In this document: positions 41,038-48,891 of the stretch, piece after piece | Layout of the letters: each line of letters opens with the position of its first letter | How positions within the stretch are numbered: position 1 is the first letter of the stretch | Source: Geobacter sp. UBA5730 | GTDB taxonomy: Bacteria; Desulfobacterota; Desulfuromonadia; Geobacterales; Pseudopelobacteraceae | Direction: 5' to 3' | Assembly: GCA_002419465.1 (NCBI GenBank) | Contig: DIGE01000002.1 | Location: 1-64,000 of the forward strand | DNA length: 64,000 nucleotides | Position numbers and translations under genes: made by a program | The notes under the pieces: model-generated | What the model was told of the DNA's origin: nothing | The model's database searches: none | The model's input: only the letters and a program-made list of their open reading frames with translations

Positions 41038-41994
41038 ATGGAGAACACGCCACGCCTCATGTTTTTTTCCATTTCATTTTTTGCCATAATCATGGGCCTG
41101 AGTGGCCTTGCCATCGCCCTGCAACGGGCCGAAAAGGTCCTCGGCCTGCCGGCAGGCGCCGGCGAACTGCTCAGCTGGGTCGCCCTGGCCACCTTTGCGC
41201 TGTTGCTGACGATCTACCTGGTCAAGCTGCTTCGTTACCGGCATGAAGTCCTGAGCGAACTGCGCCATCCGGTCAAGTTAAGCTTTTTTCCAACCATCTC
41301 GATCAGCATGCTGCTGATGAGCATCGCCTTCATATCCGTCCAGCCCCAGCTGTCTTTTACCCTGTTCATTGCCGGCGCGCCGCTCCACCTCATCTTCACG
41401 TTGTTCGTGCTCTCACGCTGGATCGGACAGACCAGCTTCGAAGTCCACCACTCCAACCCTTCCTGGTTCATTCCCGTAGTGGGTAACATCCTGGTGCCGA
41501 TCGCGGGCATGGAATATGGAATGATGGAGATTTCATGGTTTTTCTTCAGTATCGGCCTGGTATTCTGGCTGGTATTGATGGCGATTATCTTTAACCGGGT
41601 GATCTTTCACCACCCCCTGCCGGAAAAACTGCTACCCACCTTTTTCATCCTGATCGCACCACCGGCAATCGGCTTTATCGCGTACGTCAAGCTGACCGGC
41701 GGGATCGATAGCTTTGCCCGCATCCTGTATTACTTCGCGCTGTTCATCGTGCTGCTGCTGGTGGCGCTCTGCCGCAAATTTTACGGCATCAAATTTTATC
41801 TGTCGTGGTGGGCCTATTCCTTCCCCGTTGCAGCCATCAGTATCGCCTCAATGCTGATGTACAGCAAAACCGGATTGCCGCTCATACAGGGCCTCTCATG
41901 GCTGTTTGTACTGGCCCTGGTGCTGATCATCGTGGTGCTGGCCTTCAAAACCATCAAAGCTGTTCTGGCAGGAACCATCTGCGTGGAGGACTAA
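41038..41994 (+). CDS. SLAC1/TDT-family membrane transporter
   Basis: A 318-residue integral membrane protein with about ten helices, of the TDT/SLAC1-TehA family (tellurite resistance, dicarboxylate and anion channels). Recognisable segments are the first helix with IIMGLSGLAIALQRAEKVLG (in part MGLSGLAIAL), WFIPVVGNILVPIAGMEYG and FFSIGLVFWLVLMAIIFNRVIFH. Substrate cannot be deduced; anion or oxyanion flux is known for relatives. ACAAGGAG lies 9 nt before the ATG. It is cotranscribed with the IscU-like gene upstream and the DUF134 gene 2 nt downstream. Confidence 0.9.
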   Translation: MENTPRLMFFSISFFAIIMGLSGLAIALQRAEKVLGLPAGAGELLSWVALATFALLLTIYLVKLLRYRHEVLSELRHPVKLSFFPTISISMLLMSIAFISVQPQLSFTLFIAGAPLHLIFTLFVLSRWIGQTSFEVHHSNPSWFIPVVGNILVPIAGMEYGMMEISWFFFSIGLVFWLVLMAIIFNRVIFHHPLPEKLLPTFFILIAPPAIGFIAYVKLTGGIDSFARILYYFALFIVLLLVALCRKFYGIKFYLSWWAYSFPVAAISIASMLMYSKTGLPLIQGLSWLFVLALVLIIVVLAFKTIKAVLAGTICVED

Positions 41995-41996
41995 CC

Positions 41997-42320
41997 ATGG
42001 TGCGACCACGCAAACCACGGCACTGCGCCTGCCCCCACCGGGCCGAGTACACAGCGGTCTACAAACCGGCCGGTACCCCGCTGGCAACTATGGAAAAAAT
42101 CGCCTTGTTTCACGATGAACTGGAGGCGCTGCACCTCTGTGACGGCGAAGGGATGACCCAGGAGCAGGCCGGGGCCTGCATGGGAGTATCCCGGGGTACT
42201 GTCCAGCGCCTGGTATCCGAAGCACGCCGCAAGGTGGCCACAGCCCTGATACGACAGGCTGCTCTGGTCATTAATGCACAGACCATACAAGCTGAATCAG
42301 ACAAAGGAGAACATCAATGA
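41997..42320 (+). CDS. DUF134 (UPF0251) putative DNA-binding protein
   Basis: A 107-residue protein of the DUF134 family: MVRPRKPRHC at the N-terminus, then FHDELEALHLCDGEGMTQEQAGACMGVSRGTVQRLVSEARRKVATAL (in part at 38-84), a sigma-70 region 4-like helix-turn-helix. Family members usually neighbour NifX-like genes, as here. The Cys residues near the N-terminus (CACPH) may bind metal. It is the most likely regulator of this operon and may act at the inverted sites around its promoter. GGAGG lies 7 nt before the ATG and it overlaps the next gene by 4 nt. Confidence 0.92.
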   Translation: MVRPRKPRHCACPHRAEYTAVYKPAGTPLATMEKIALFHDELEALHLCDGEGMTQEQAGACMGVSRGTVQRLVSEARRKVATALIRQAALVINAQTIQAESDKGEHQ

Positions 42321-42706
42321 AGATCTGTTTCCCGGTAGCAGCAGAGCAAGGACTTGAGAGCACGGTTTACGACCATTTCGGTTCCGCCCGCCAATTTGTG
42401 GTGGTTGACAGCGAAACTGGCCAGTTGACTGCCATTGACAACCGCGACCTGGGTCACCAGCATGGCGCCTGCAACCCGGTGGGCGCCTTGGGTGGCCATG
42501 GTGTGGATGTCATCGTGGTGGGCGGTATCGGCGCCGGCGCCATGGCAAAGCTACAGCAAGCCGGCATCCAGGTATTCCGCGCCCAGGCCGCCACCGTCAG
42601 GGAAAACCTGGATCTCTTTAAAAGTGGCGCATTCAACACGAACCTGGCCCCCTCATGTGGTGCCCATCAGCATGCACATGGCCACGAACACAGTTGCTCA
42701 CACTAA
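42317..42706 (+). CDS. NifX/NifB-type Fe-Mo cofactor-binding-like protein
   Basis: A 129-residue protein of the dinitrogenase iron-molybdenum cofactor (NifX/NafY) fold: MKICFPVAAEQGLESTVYDHFGSARQFVVVD, in part, followed by VDVIVVGGIGAGAMAKLQQAGIQVFRA. The C-terminus is His-rich (CGAHQHAHGHEHSCSH), a metal-binding tail. No nitrogenase genes lie nearby, so it probably carries a metal or metal-sulfur cluster for another purpose, together with the IscU-like protein. It overlaps DUF134 by 4 nt and is followed by a strong hairpin. Confidence 0.92.
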   Translation: MKICFPVAAEQGLESTVYDHFGSARQFVVVDSETGQLTAIDNRDLGHQHGACNPVGALGGHGVDVIVVGGIGAGAMAKLQQAGIQVFRAQAATVRENLDLFKSGAFNTNLAPSCGAHQHAHGHEHSCSH

Positions 42707-42715
42707 CCTCACCTC

Positions 42716-42746
42716 GGCGAAGGCTGGCAACAGGCCAGCCTTCGCC
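42716..42746 (+). terminator. Terminator-like hairpin after NifX-like gene
   Basis: A perfect 13-bp stem GGCGAAGGCTGGC / GCCAGCCTTCGCC with an AACAG loop lies 10 nt past the stop. There is no T tract. Confidence 0.7.
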
Positions 42747-42798
42747 CGACAGAAACCGGCTCCAGGCCTTCTTCTCCGCTGTTGTATACACAAAACCC

Positions 42799-42827
42799 TT
42801 GAAATTTTCTAAAACGATGTTTACTAT
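42799..42827 (+). promoter_or_regulatory. Promoter for sdhCAB
   Basis: TTGAAA (42799-42804) and TACTAT (42822-42827) are 17 nt apart, leaving a 5' leader of about 150 nt before sdhC in which I see no further gene. Confidence 0.55.
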
Positions 42828-42981
42828 GCCTCGAATCTGTCCCGGGTAATCACATCTACAGGTCCGCGTTCAACCCCCATTCAAGCGGGACAGGCTGCAA
42901 CACCGAGACAGCACCGACCACCGGCTAAAACATGAATTTCGTGAGGGATACTCACTCATTACGTACAAAGGAAGGGAGTTT

Positions 42982-43650
42982 ATGGAATTTCTGAGCACAT
43001 CCATTGGCAGAAAGATCGTGATGGCGGTAACAGGGTGCTGTATGGTCCTGTTCGCTATCGTCCATCTGCTCGGCAACAGCTCCATCTTTGCCGGAGCTGG
43101 CGGTATCAATGCCTACGCACAGCACCTGCACAGCCTGCCGTTGCCGATCATCATGGGGTTCAGGCTTGGCCTGCTGGCCCTCTTACTGGTCCACGTCATC
43201 TTTGGCATCCAGTTGACCATTGAAAACCGGGCCGCCACCCCCCAAAGCTATGCGGTCAAGGCAACCCGCAAGGCCACCTTCGCCAGTGAGAACATGATCT
43301 GGACCGGCCTGCTGCTGCTGGCCTTTATCGTCTATCACCTGCTGCAGTTCACCCTGCGGGTCACCCCCGGGCTGACCCTGACCAACGATGTCACCGGCCA
43401 CTTCGATGTATTTGCCATGGTGGCCTCCAGCTTCTCCGGTTTTGCCGGCGTGGGCATCTACGCTGCCGCCATGGTGGTGCTGTTTCTGCACCTGTTCCAC
43501 GGCATTCAGAGCTTTTTCCAGACCATTGGCTGGAACAATGACTGCACCCAGCCGGTTGTCACCAAGATCGGCAACCTGGTGGCACTGGTTGTGTTCCTCG
43601 GCTTCGTGGCTATTCCGCTGTCCATTTTCTTCGGCGTTCTGAAAGGTTAA
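42982..43650 (+). CDS. sdhC: Succinate dehydrogenase/fumarate reductase cytochrome b
   Basis: A 222-residue dihaem cytochrome b anchor of the single-subunit type (five helices) found in Wolinella- or Bacillus-like complexes. His residues suited as haem ligands are visible in FAIVHLLGNSS (about 29), LLVHVIFG (about 73), IVYHLLQF and LHLFHGIQS. It anchors SdhA and SdhB to the membrane and passes electrons to or from menaquinone. In Geobacter the same complex serves as both succinate dehydrogenase and fumarate reductase. AAGGAAGGGAG lies 8 nt before the ATG. Confidence 0.95.
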   Translation: MEFLSTSIGRKIVMAVTGCCMVLFAIVHLLGNSSIFAGAGGINAYAQHLHSLPLPIIMGFRLGLLALLLVHVIFGIQLTIENRAATPQSYAVKATRKATFASENMIWTGLLLLAFIVYHLLQFTLRVTPGLTLTNDVTGHFDVFAMVASSFSGFAGVGIYAAAMVVLFLHLFHGIQSFFQTIGWNNDCTQPVVTKIGNLVALVVFLGFVAIPLSIFFGVLKG

Positions 43651-43660
43651 GGGGGTACAC

Positions 43661-45577
43661 GTGATACTCGATGGTAAATGTCCTACCGGACCCATTCAAC
43701 AGAGCTGGGACAAGCACTGCTTCGATCTGAAGCTGGTCAACCCGGCAAACAAGCGTAAATACAACGTGATCGTGGTCGGCACCGGCCTGGCTGGTGGCGC
43801 TGCCGCCGCTTCGCTGGGTGAGCTGGGCTACAACGTACAGGCTTTCTGCTACCAGGACAGCCCCCGCCGGGCCCACTCCATTGCAGCTCAGGGCGGCATC
43901 AACGCTGCCAAGGCATATCCCAACGACGGTGACTCCATCTACCGTCTGTTCTACGACACCATCAAAGGCGGCGACTTCCGCGCCCGCGAGGCCGACGTCT
44001 GGCGTCTGGCCCAGGTTTCCAACAACATCATCGACCAGTGCGTAGCCCAGGGTGTACCGTTCGCCCGCGACTACGCCGGCTATCTGGACAACCGCTCCTT
44101 CGGCGGCGCCCAGGTTTCCCGTACCTTCTATGCCCGTGGCCAGACCGGCCAGCAACTGCTGCTGGGGGCCTACTCGGCCCTGTCCCGCCAGATCAAGGCC
44201 GGTACCGTCACGATGTACAACCGCCGCGAAATGCTGGACCTGGTGGTGGTTGACGGCGTGGCAAAAGGTATCACCGTGCGTAACCTGGTGACCGGCGAGA
44301 TCGAATCCTACGCTGCTGACGCGGTCTGCCTGGCAACCGGCGGTTACGTCAACGTGTTCTACCTGTCCACCAACGCCATGGGCTGCTCGGTTACGGCCAA
44401 CTGGAAGGCTGCCAAGAAAGGCGCTTTCTTCGCCAACCCCTGCTACACCCAGATCCACCCGACCTGTATCCCCCAGGCTGGCGACTATCAGTCCAAGTTG
44501 ACCCTGATGTCCGAATCGCTGCGTAACGACGGCCGTTGCTGGGCTCCCAAGAAGAAGGAAGACCTGGGCAAACACCCCAACGAGATTCCGGAAGAGGATC
44601 GCGACTACTACCTGGAGCGCAAATACCCCTCCTTCGGCAACCTGGCCCCCCGCGATATCGCCTCCCGTGCGGCCAAAGAGCAGTGCGACGACGGCCGTGG
44701 CGTCGGCCCCGGTGGTCGTGGTGTCTACCTGGACTTCTCTACCGCTATCAAGCGGGTCGGTGCCGATACCATCAAGGAGCGTTACGGCAACCTGTTCGAG
44801 ATGTACGAGAAAATCACTGCCGAGGACGGTTACAAGCGTCCGATGCGTATATATCCTGCCCCACACTACGCCATGGGCGGCCTGTGGGTTGACTACAACC
44901 TGCAGAGCAACATCCCCGGCCTGTTCGTACTGGGTGAGGCCAACTTCTCGGTACACGGCGCCAACCGTCTGGGCGCTTCGGCCCTGATGCAGGGCCTGGC
45001 TGACGGCTACTTTGTCATCCCCTACACCATCGGCGGCTACCTGGTCGGCGTGAAGCCTTCCGGCACCTCCACGGAGCATGCCGAGTTCAAGAAGTCGGTT
45101 GAGGATGTAAACGCCGAGCAGAACAAACTGCTCTCCATTAACGGCAAGAAAACCGTCAGCGAATTCATGCGCGAACTGGGCGGCCTGATGTGGGAAAACT
45201 GTGGTATGGCCCGCTCCAAGGAGTCCCTGGAGACCAACCTCAAGAAGATCCCTGCCCTGCGGGAAGAGTTCTGGCAGAACGTCAAGGTCACCGGCACCGG
45301 CGCCGAGTTCAACCAGCAGTTGGAGAACGCCGGCCGTACCGCCGACTTCCTGGAGTTCGGCGAACTGCTCTGCCGCGACGCCCTGCACCGTGAAGAGTCC
45401 TGCGGTGGCCACTTCCGCGTCGAGCACCAGTACGACGACGGCGAGGCCAAACGTAACGATGCAGACTTCTGCTACGTTGGCGCCTGGGAGTTCAAGGGTA
45501 ACGACAAGGAGCCCGAGCTGCACAAGGAACCGTTGAAATTTGAGAACGTTCATCTCGCCGTAAGGAGTTACAAATAA
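43661..45577 (+). CDS. sdhA: Succinate dehydrogenase/fumarate reductase flavoprotein
   Basis: The FAD subunit, 638 residues. VIVVGTGLAGGAAAASLGELG at about 37-57 is the FAD-binding motif, and HSIAAQGGINAAK holds His72 for covalent FAD attachment. The catalytic region includes QIHPTCIPQ and the C-terminal active-site Arg segment PAPHYAMGGLWVDYN and NRLGASALMQGLADGYF. The start is GTG with AAGGGGG upstream. The protein oxidises succinate or reduces fumarate. It overlaps sdhB by 1 nt. Confidence 0.97.
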   Translation: MILDGKCPTGPIQQSWDKHCFDLKLVNPANKRKYNVIVVGTGLAGGAAAASLGELGYNVQAFCYQDSPRRAHSIAAQGGINAAKAYPNDGDSIYRLFYDTIKGGDFRAREADVWRLAQVSNNIIDQCVAQGVPFARDYAGYLDNRSFGGAQVSRTFYARGQTGQQLLLGAYSALSRQIKAGTVTMYNRREMLDLVVVDGVAKGITVRNLVTGEIESYAADAVCLATGGYVNVFYLSTNAMGCSVTANWKAAKKGAFFANPCYTQIHPTCIPQAGDYQSKLTLMSESLRNDGRCWAPKKKEDLGKHPNEIPEEDRDYYLERKYPSFGNLAPRDIASRAAKEQCDDGRGVGPGGRGVYLDFSTAIKRVGADTIKERYGNLFEMYEKITAEDGYKRPMRIYPAPHYAMGGLWVDYNLQSNIPGLFVLGEANFSVHGANRLGASALMQGLADGYFVIPYTIGGYLVGVKPSGTSTEHAEFKKSVEDVNAEQNKLLSINGKKTVSEFMRELGGLMWENCGMARSKESLETNLKKIPALREEFWQNVKVTGTGAEFNQQLENAGRTADFLEFGELLCRDALHREESCGGHFRVEHQYDDGEAKRNDADFCYVGAWEFKGNDKEPELHKEPLKFENVHLAVRSYK

Positions 45578-46341
45578 TGAGCGCACACCAAGATCACAAC
45601 ACCATGACCATCAACCTGGTTGTGTGGCGCCAGAAGAACGCCAACGATCCGGGTAAGTTCGAGAACTATACCGTCAACGGGATCACCGAGCACCACTCCT
45701 TTCTGGAGATGCTGGACGTCCTCAACGAAGACCTGATCAAGGCCGGTAAAGATCCGGTGGCCTTCGATCATGACTGCCGCGAAGGGATCTGCGGCATGTG
45801 TTCACAGGTGGTAAACGGCATGCCCCACGGTGGCCAGGAGCGCACCACCGTCTGCCAGCTGCACATGCGTACCTTCCATGACGGCGACACCATCTACATC
45901 GAGCCCTGGCGTGCCAAGGCCTTCCCGATCGTCAAGGACCTGGCCGTGGACCGTGAGGCCCTGGACAAGATCATTCAAGCGGGCGGCTACACCTCCTGCC
46001 ATACCGGCGGGGTTGCCGACGGCAACGCCATCCTGATCGCCAAGCCGATTGCCGACGAGGCGATGGATGCCGCCGAATGTATCGGCTGCGGAGCCTGCGT
46101 AGCCGGTTGCCCCAACAGCGCCGCCATGCTGTTCACCGGCGCCAAGGTTTCCCAGCTTGCCCTGCTGCCGCAAGGCAAACTTGAAGCCAAACAGCGGGTC
46201 AAAAACATGGTCAACACCATGAAAGAATGCGGATTCGGCAACTGTACCAACCACTATGAGTGCCAAGTGGCCTGCCCCAAAGGGATCAACGTCAAGTTCA
46301 TCGCACGGATGAACCGCGAGTACCTGAAGGCTCAGTTCTAA
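45577..46341 (+). CDS. sdhB: Succinate dehydrogenase/fumarate reductase iron-sulfur subunit
   Basis: The electron-transfer subunit, 254 residues. The N-terminal plant-type ferredoxin domain binds 2Fe-2S with CREGICGMC (about 66-74) and a later Cys (TVCQLH). The C-terminal domain has CIGCGACVAGCP (about 169-180) and the CGFGNCTNHYECQVACP region (about 214-230) for the 4Fe-4S and 3Fe-4S clusters. It links the flavin of SdhA to the haems of SdhC. Confidence 0.97.
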   Translation: MSAHQDHNTMTINLVVWRQKNANDPGKFENYTVNGITEHHSFLEMLDVLNEDLIKAGKDPVAFDHDCREGICGMCSQVVNGMPHGGQERTTVCQLHMRTFHDGDTIYIEPWRAKAFPIVKDLAVDREALDKIIQAGGYTSCHTGGVADGNAILIAKPIADEAMDAAECIGCGACVAGCPNSAAMLFTGAKVSQLALLPQGKLEAKQRVKNMVNTMKECGFGNCTNHYECQVACPKGINVKFIARMNREYLKAQF

Positions 46342-46365
46342 TTCAATCCGGTCATCTGACCGACC

Positions 46366-46397
46366 AAGGGCGACCGTTTACCGGTCGCCCTTTTTTT
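46366..46397 (+). terminator. Intrinsic terminator of sdhCAB
   Basis: A perfect 11-bp stem AAGGGCGACCG / CGGTCGCCCTT with a TTTAC loop is followed by seven T residues, 25 nt after the sdhB stop. Confidence 0.95.
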
Positions 46398-46418
46398 GTC
46401 TTCACAATTATACGAAGT

Positions 46419-46901
46419 TTATGCCGGTGGGGATGCAAGGGAGCGTGCATCATAGATCTTCTTCAGATAAGTATGGGAAACCTGCTTGCGGAACTGCTTC
46501 TTGAAATGAACTGAAATCTGCCGCCAGGAAAGCTGCTCCTGCTCCCGCAACTGAATCAACGCATCCATAAACCGTTTTTCCAATGAATCCCGCAGTTGCT
46601 GCTTCCTGGGTTTGCGCTGCCGTTTCGGCTGTTCAGCCAATGGCGACGGCATCCTGCCCATCCCGCGTTGTTCTTCATCCCACAACTCCTTCAAGGCGAT
46701 CAGCAAGGCAGCGTAGTTAGCCTCCCCCCCTTTGCCGGACGGAGCCCTGCCATCGGTCAACAGATGCTTGAATGCCGTGCGCTGCTGCCAGTGGACATAG
46801 ACCCGGCGTTCTTCATCCAGCGAGGCATAATAGCGGGCCAATTCCTGACGCTGACGGGCAGTCAGGCCTGAAAGAGAACTCAGATAGGATTCATGTAACA
46901 T
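46419..46901 (-). CDS. Hypothetical protein with HTH-like C-terminus
   Basis: I do not recognise this protein, 160 residues from the ATG at 46901 (164 from 46913). It is very basic and helical. The middle (PKRQRKPRKQQLRD) is a Lys/Arg/Gln linker, and the C-terminal LSWRQISVHFKKQFRKQVSHTYLKKIYD looks like a helix-turn-helix (quoted here in pieces: LSWRQISVHFKK and VSHTYLKKIYD). A palindrome overlaps its own promoter region, so an autoregulating DNA-binding protein is a reasonable guess. GGGG lies a few nt before 46901. It lies between the sdh terminator and asnS, in reverse orientation to both. Confidence 0.65.
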   Translation of the reverse strand: MLHESYLSSLSGLTARQRQELARYYASLDEERRVYVHWQQRTAFKHLLTDGRAPSGKGGEANYAALLIALKELWDEEQRGMGRMPSPLAEQPKRQRKPRKQQLRDSLEKRFMDALIQLREQEQLSWRQISVHFKKQFRKQVSHTYLKKIYDARSLASPPA

Positions 46902-46910
46902 GTCGCACCC

Positions 46911-46937
46911 CATGTAAACTTATATACAGTTTACATG
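46911..46937. promoter_or_regulatory. Palindromic operator at promoter of HTH-like gene
   Basis: CATGTAAACT and AGTTTACATG form a perfect 10-bp inverted repeat around TATATAC. On the minus strand it contains TATA-like -10 sequence and lies 10 nt before the gene at 46901, the position of an autoregulatory operator. Confidence 0.55.
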
Positions 46938-47040
46938 CATCTTATCAGAGAGTTGCACGCTTGCAAGGTCTTTGTGCTGTCTGGCATGGTGTCTGCGCTG
47001 ATTGTTGCCGTCCCTGGCACTTGAAGTCTGTTGTTTTCCC

Positions 47041-47070
47041 TTGCCGATTTATCAACGCTTTCTGTATGCT
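47041..47070 (+). promoter_or_regulatory. Promoter for asnS
   Basis: TTGCCG (47041-47046) and TATGCT (47065-47070) are 18 nt apart, 33 nt before the asnS start. Confidence 0.5.
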
Positions 47071-47102
47071 TATCACGTCTAATTACCCGTTTGGAGCCTG
47101 TC

Positions 47103-48494
47103 ATGTCACGTCGCACCCGTATTGGTGATTTGTTAAAACGCCCAACCCCCGGCGGCACGGTTACGGTCTGTGGCTGGGTCCGCTCGCTGCGGGCCTCCGG
47201 GGATGTGGCCTTTATTAGCATCAATGATGGCAGCAACCTGGACGGCATGCAACTGGTGCTGGAACGGGATCGCCTGCCGTCATTTGACGACTTCTGCACG
47301 ATAGGCACCGGCGCGGCCCTGCGTGCCAGCGGGGAGTTGGTCACCTCACCGGCAGCAGGTCAACAGTACGAACTGCAGGTGCAAGAACTGTCCGTGGTTG
47401 GCCAAGCCGACTCCGCCTACCCGCTCCAGAAAAAACGGCATTCCTTCGAGTACCTGCGCAGCATCGCCCACCTGCGGCCCCGCACCAACACCTTTGGCGC
47501 GGTCTTCCGGCTACGCTCACGACTGGCCCAGGCAGTTCACCGTTTTTTTGATGAGCGCGGCTTTCTCTATGTCCACACGCCGATCATCACGGCCAGTGAC
47601 TGCGAAGGTGCCGGCGAACTGTTCCGGGTTACCACCCTGCCCCCCAACTCGGCACCACGCAACGAAGGGGGCGAAATCGATTTCACCAGGGATTTCTTCG
47701 CCCGTAAGACCGGCCTGACGGTCAGTGGCCAGCTGGAAGGAGAGTTATTCGCCCAGGCCTTTGGCGATATCTACACCTTTGGCCCCACCTTCCGTGCCGA
47801 GAACTCCAACACGCCCCGCCACGCAGCCGAGTTCTGGATGATAGAGCCTGAGATGGCCTTTGCCGATCTGGCTGACGATGCCGATCTGGCCGAGGAGTTT
47901 GTCCGCTATCTGTGCAACTTTGCGTTACAGGAATGCGCCGAGGAGCTGACGTTCTTTGACCGGCATATCGAGAAAGGGCTGCTGGCAAGGGTTCATGCGG
48001 TGGCCAAGGCATCGTTTGCCCGCATGAGCTATGACGAGGCGATCCGGCATCTCGAACAAGCACCGGTTTCGTTCCAGTTCCCGGTGCAATGGGGGCTTGA
48101 TCTACAGAAGGAACATGAACGCTACCTGACGGAAGAGGTGGTAAGAGGTCCGCTCTTTGTGCTCAACTATCCCAAAGAGATCAAGGCGTTTTATATGCGC
48201 CAGAACGGTGATGGCGCAACCGTGGCCGCCATGGACCTGCTGGTGCCCAAGGTGGGCGAAATCATCGGCGGCAGTCAACGTGAGGAACGCTTGGATCAGC
48301 TGGAACGTAGAATGCAGGAACTGGGCATAGCTCAGGAACCGCTCTGGTGGTATCTGGACTCCCGCCGCTGGGGTAGCTGCCCCCACGCCGGTTTTGGTCT
48401 GGGTTTTGAGCGGCTGGTGATGTACCTGTCCGGCATGGACAATATCCGCGACGTAATCCCCTTTCCCCGCACACCGCGCCATGCCGAGTTCTAA
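47103..48494 (+). CDS. asnS: Asparaginyl-tRNA synthetase
   Basis: A class IIb aminoacyl-tRNA synthetase of 463 residues. The N-terminal OB-fold anticodon-binding domain (VTVCGWVRSLRASGDVAFISINDGS, in part at 16-35) leads to the catalytic core: motif 1 near FLYVHTPIITASDCEGAGELF, motif 2 FGPTFRAENSNTPRHAAEFWMIEPE (in part TFRAENSNTPRH), and motif 3 GFGLGFERLVMYLSG near the C-terminus. The NTPRHAAEF signature supports Asn over Asp specificity. I use the ATG at 47103 because it follows the promoter at normal distance; an in-frame upstream ATG at 47031 precedes the promoter. Confidence 0.97.
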   Translation: MSRRTRIGDLLKRPTPGGTVTVCGWVRSLRASGDVAFISINDGSNLDGMQLVLERDRLPSFDDFCTIGTGAALRASGELVTSPAAGQQYELQVQELSVVGQADSAYPLQKKRHSFEYLRSIAHLRPRTNTFGAVFRLRSRLAQAVHRFFDERGFLYVHTPIITASDCEGAGELFRVTTLPPNSAPRNEGGEIDFTRDFFARKTGLTVSGQLEGELFAQAFGDIYTFGPTFRAENSNTPRHAAEFWMIEPEMAFADLADDADLAEEFVRYLCNFALQECAEELTFFDRHIEKGLLARVHAVAKASFARMSYDEAIRHLEQAPVSFQFPVQWGLDLQKEHERYLTEEVVRGPLFVLNYPKEIKAFYMRQNGDGATVAAMDLLVPKVGEIIGGSQREERLDQLERRMQELGIAQEPLWWYLDSRRWGSCPHAGFGLGFERLVMYLSGMDNIRDVIPFPRTPRHAEF

Positions 48495-48496
48495 CG

Positions 48497-48778
48497 GTGT
48501 TCATCTTCTGCACCGAAATGCAGCTGTCACTGCCCTGCCATTCCCTTAAGGAAAAGCGGGGCATCGTAAAGAGTATCCTGGGCCGGGCACGCAATCGTTT
48601 CAACATTGCCTGCGCCGAGGTAGACCGTCAGGACAACTGCGGCATGGCAGTACTTGGATTCATCACGATCAGCCCGGACAAGGTGATCGCCAGAAAGACG
48701 CTGGAACGGCTTGAGGATTGGATTTACGAGAGCTGGCCCGACGTGGAAATTACCGCCTCACAGATCAATGAACTCTGA
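48497..48778 (+). CDS. DUF503 (YlxP-like) protein
   Basis: A 93-residue DUF503 protein: MFIFCTEMQLSLPCHSLKEKR (in part), then GIVKSILGRARNRFNIACAEVDRQDN and a C-terminal helix ending in INEL. The family is often beside rbfA/nusA genes and is linked loosely to ribosome work; function is unproven. Start is GTG, 2 nt after the asnS stop, with no strong Shine-Dalgarno, so translational coupling to asnS is likely. Confidence 0.9.
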   Translation: MFIFCTEMQLSLPCHSLKEKRGIVKSILGRARNRFNIACAEVDRQDNCGMAVLGFITISPDKVIARKTLERLEDWIYESWPDVEITASQINEL

Positions 48779-48793
48779 TCTGATGTTCGTTGA

Positions 48794-48823
48794 TTGACAG
48801 CCGTTATACCTGCCGAGTATACT
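48794..48823 (+). promoter_or_regulatory. Strong promoter for pgpH operon
   Basis: A perfect TTGACA (48794-48799) and TATACT (48818-48823) are 18 nt apart, 69 nt before the 7TM-HD gene. Confidence 0.65.
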
Positions 48824-48891
48824 GTAAACTTCCATTATGACTCCTGACCATCTCACACCATACGGTTTGCCCCGTTCCCGTAACGGACACC

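Noticed and set aside
43610..45586. A 658-codon open frame on the minus strand opposite sdhA
   Set aside because: It mirrors the GC-rich codon pattern of sdhA, has no motif, no ribosome-binding site and low-complexity Gly/Val/Ala composition.
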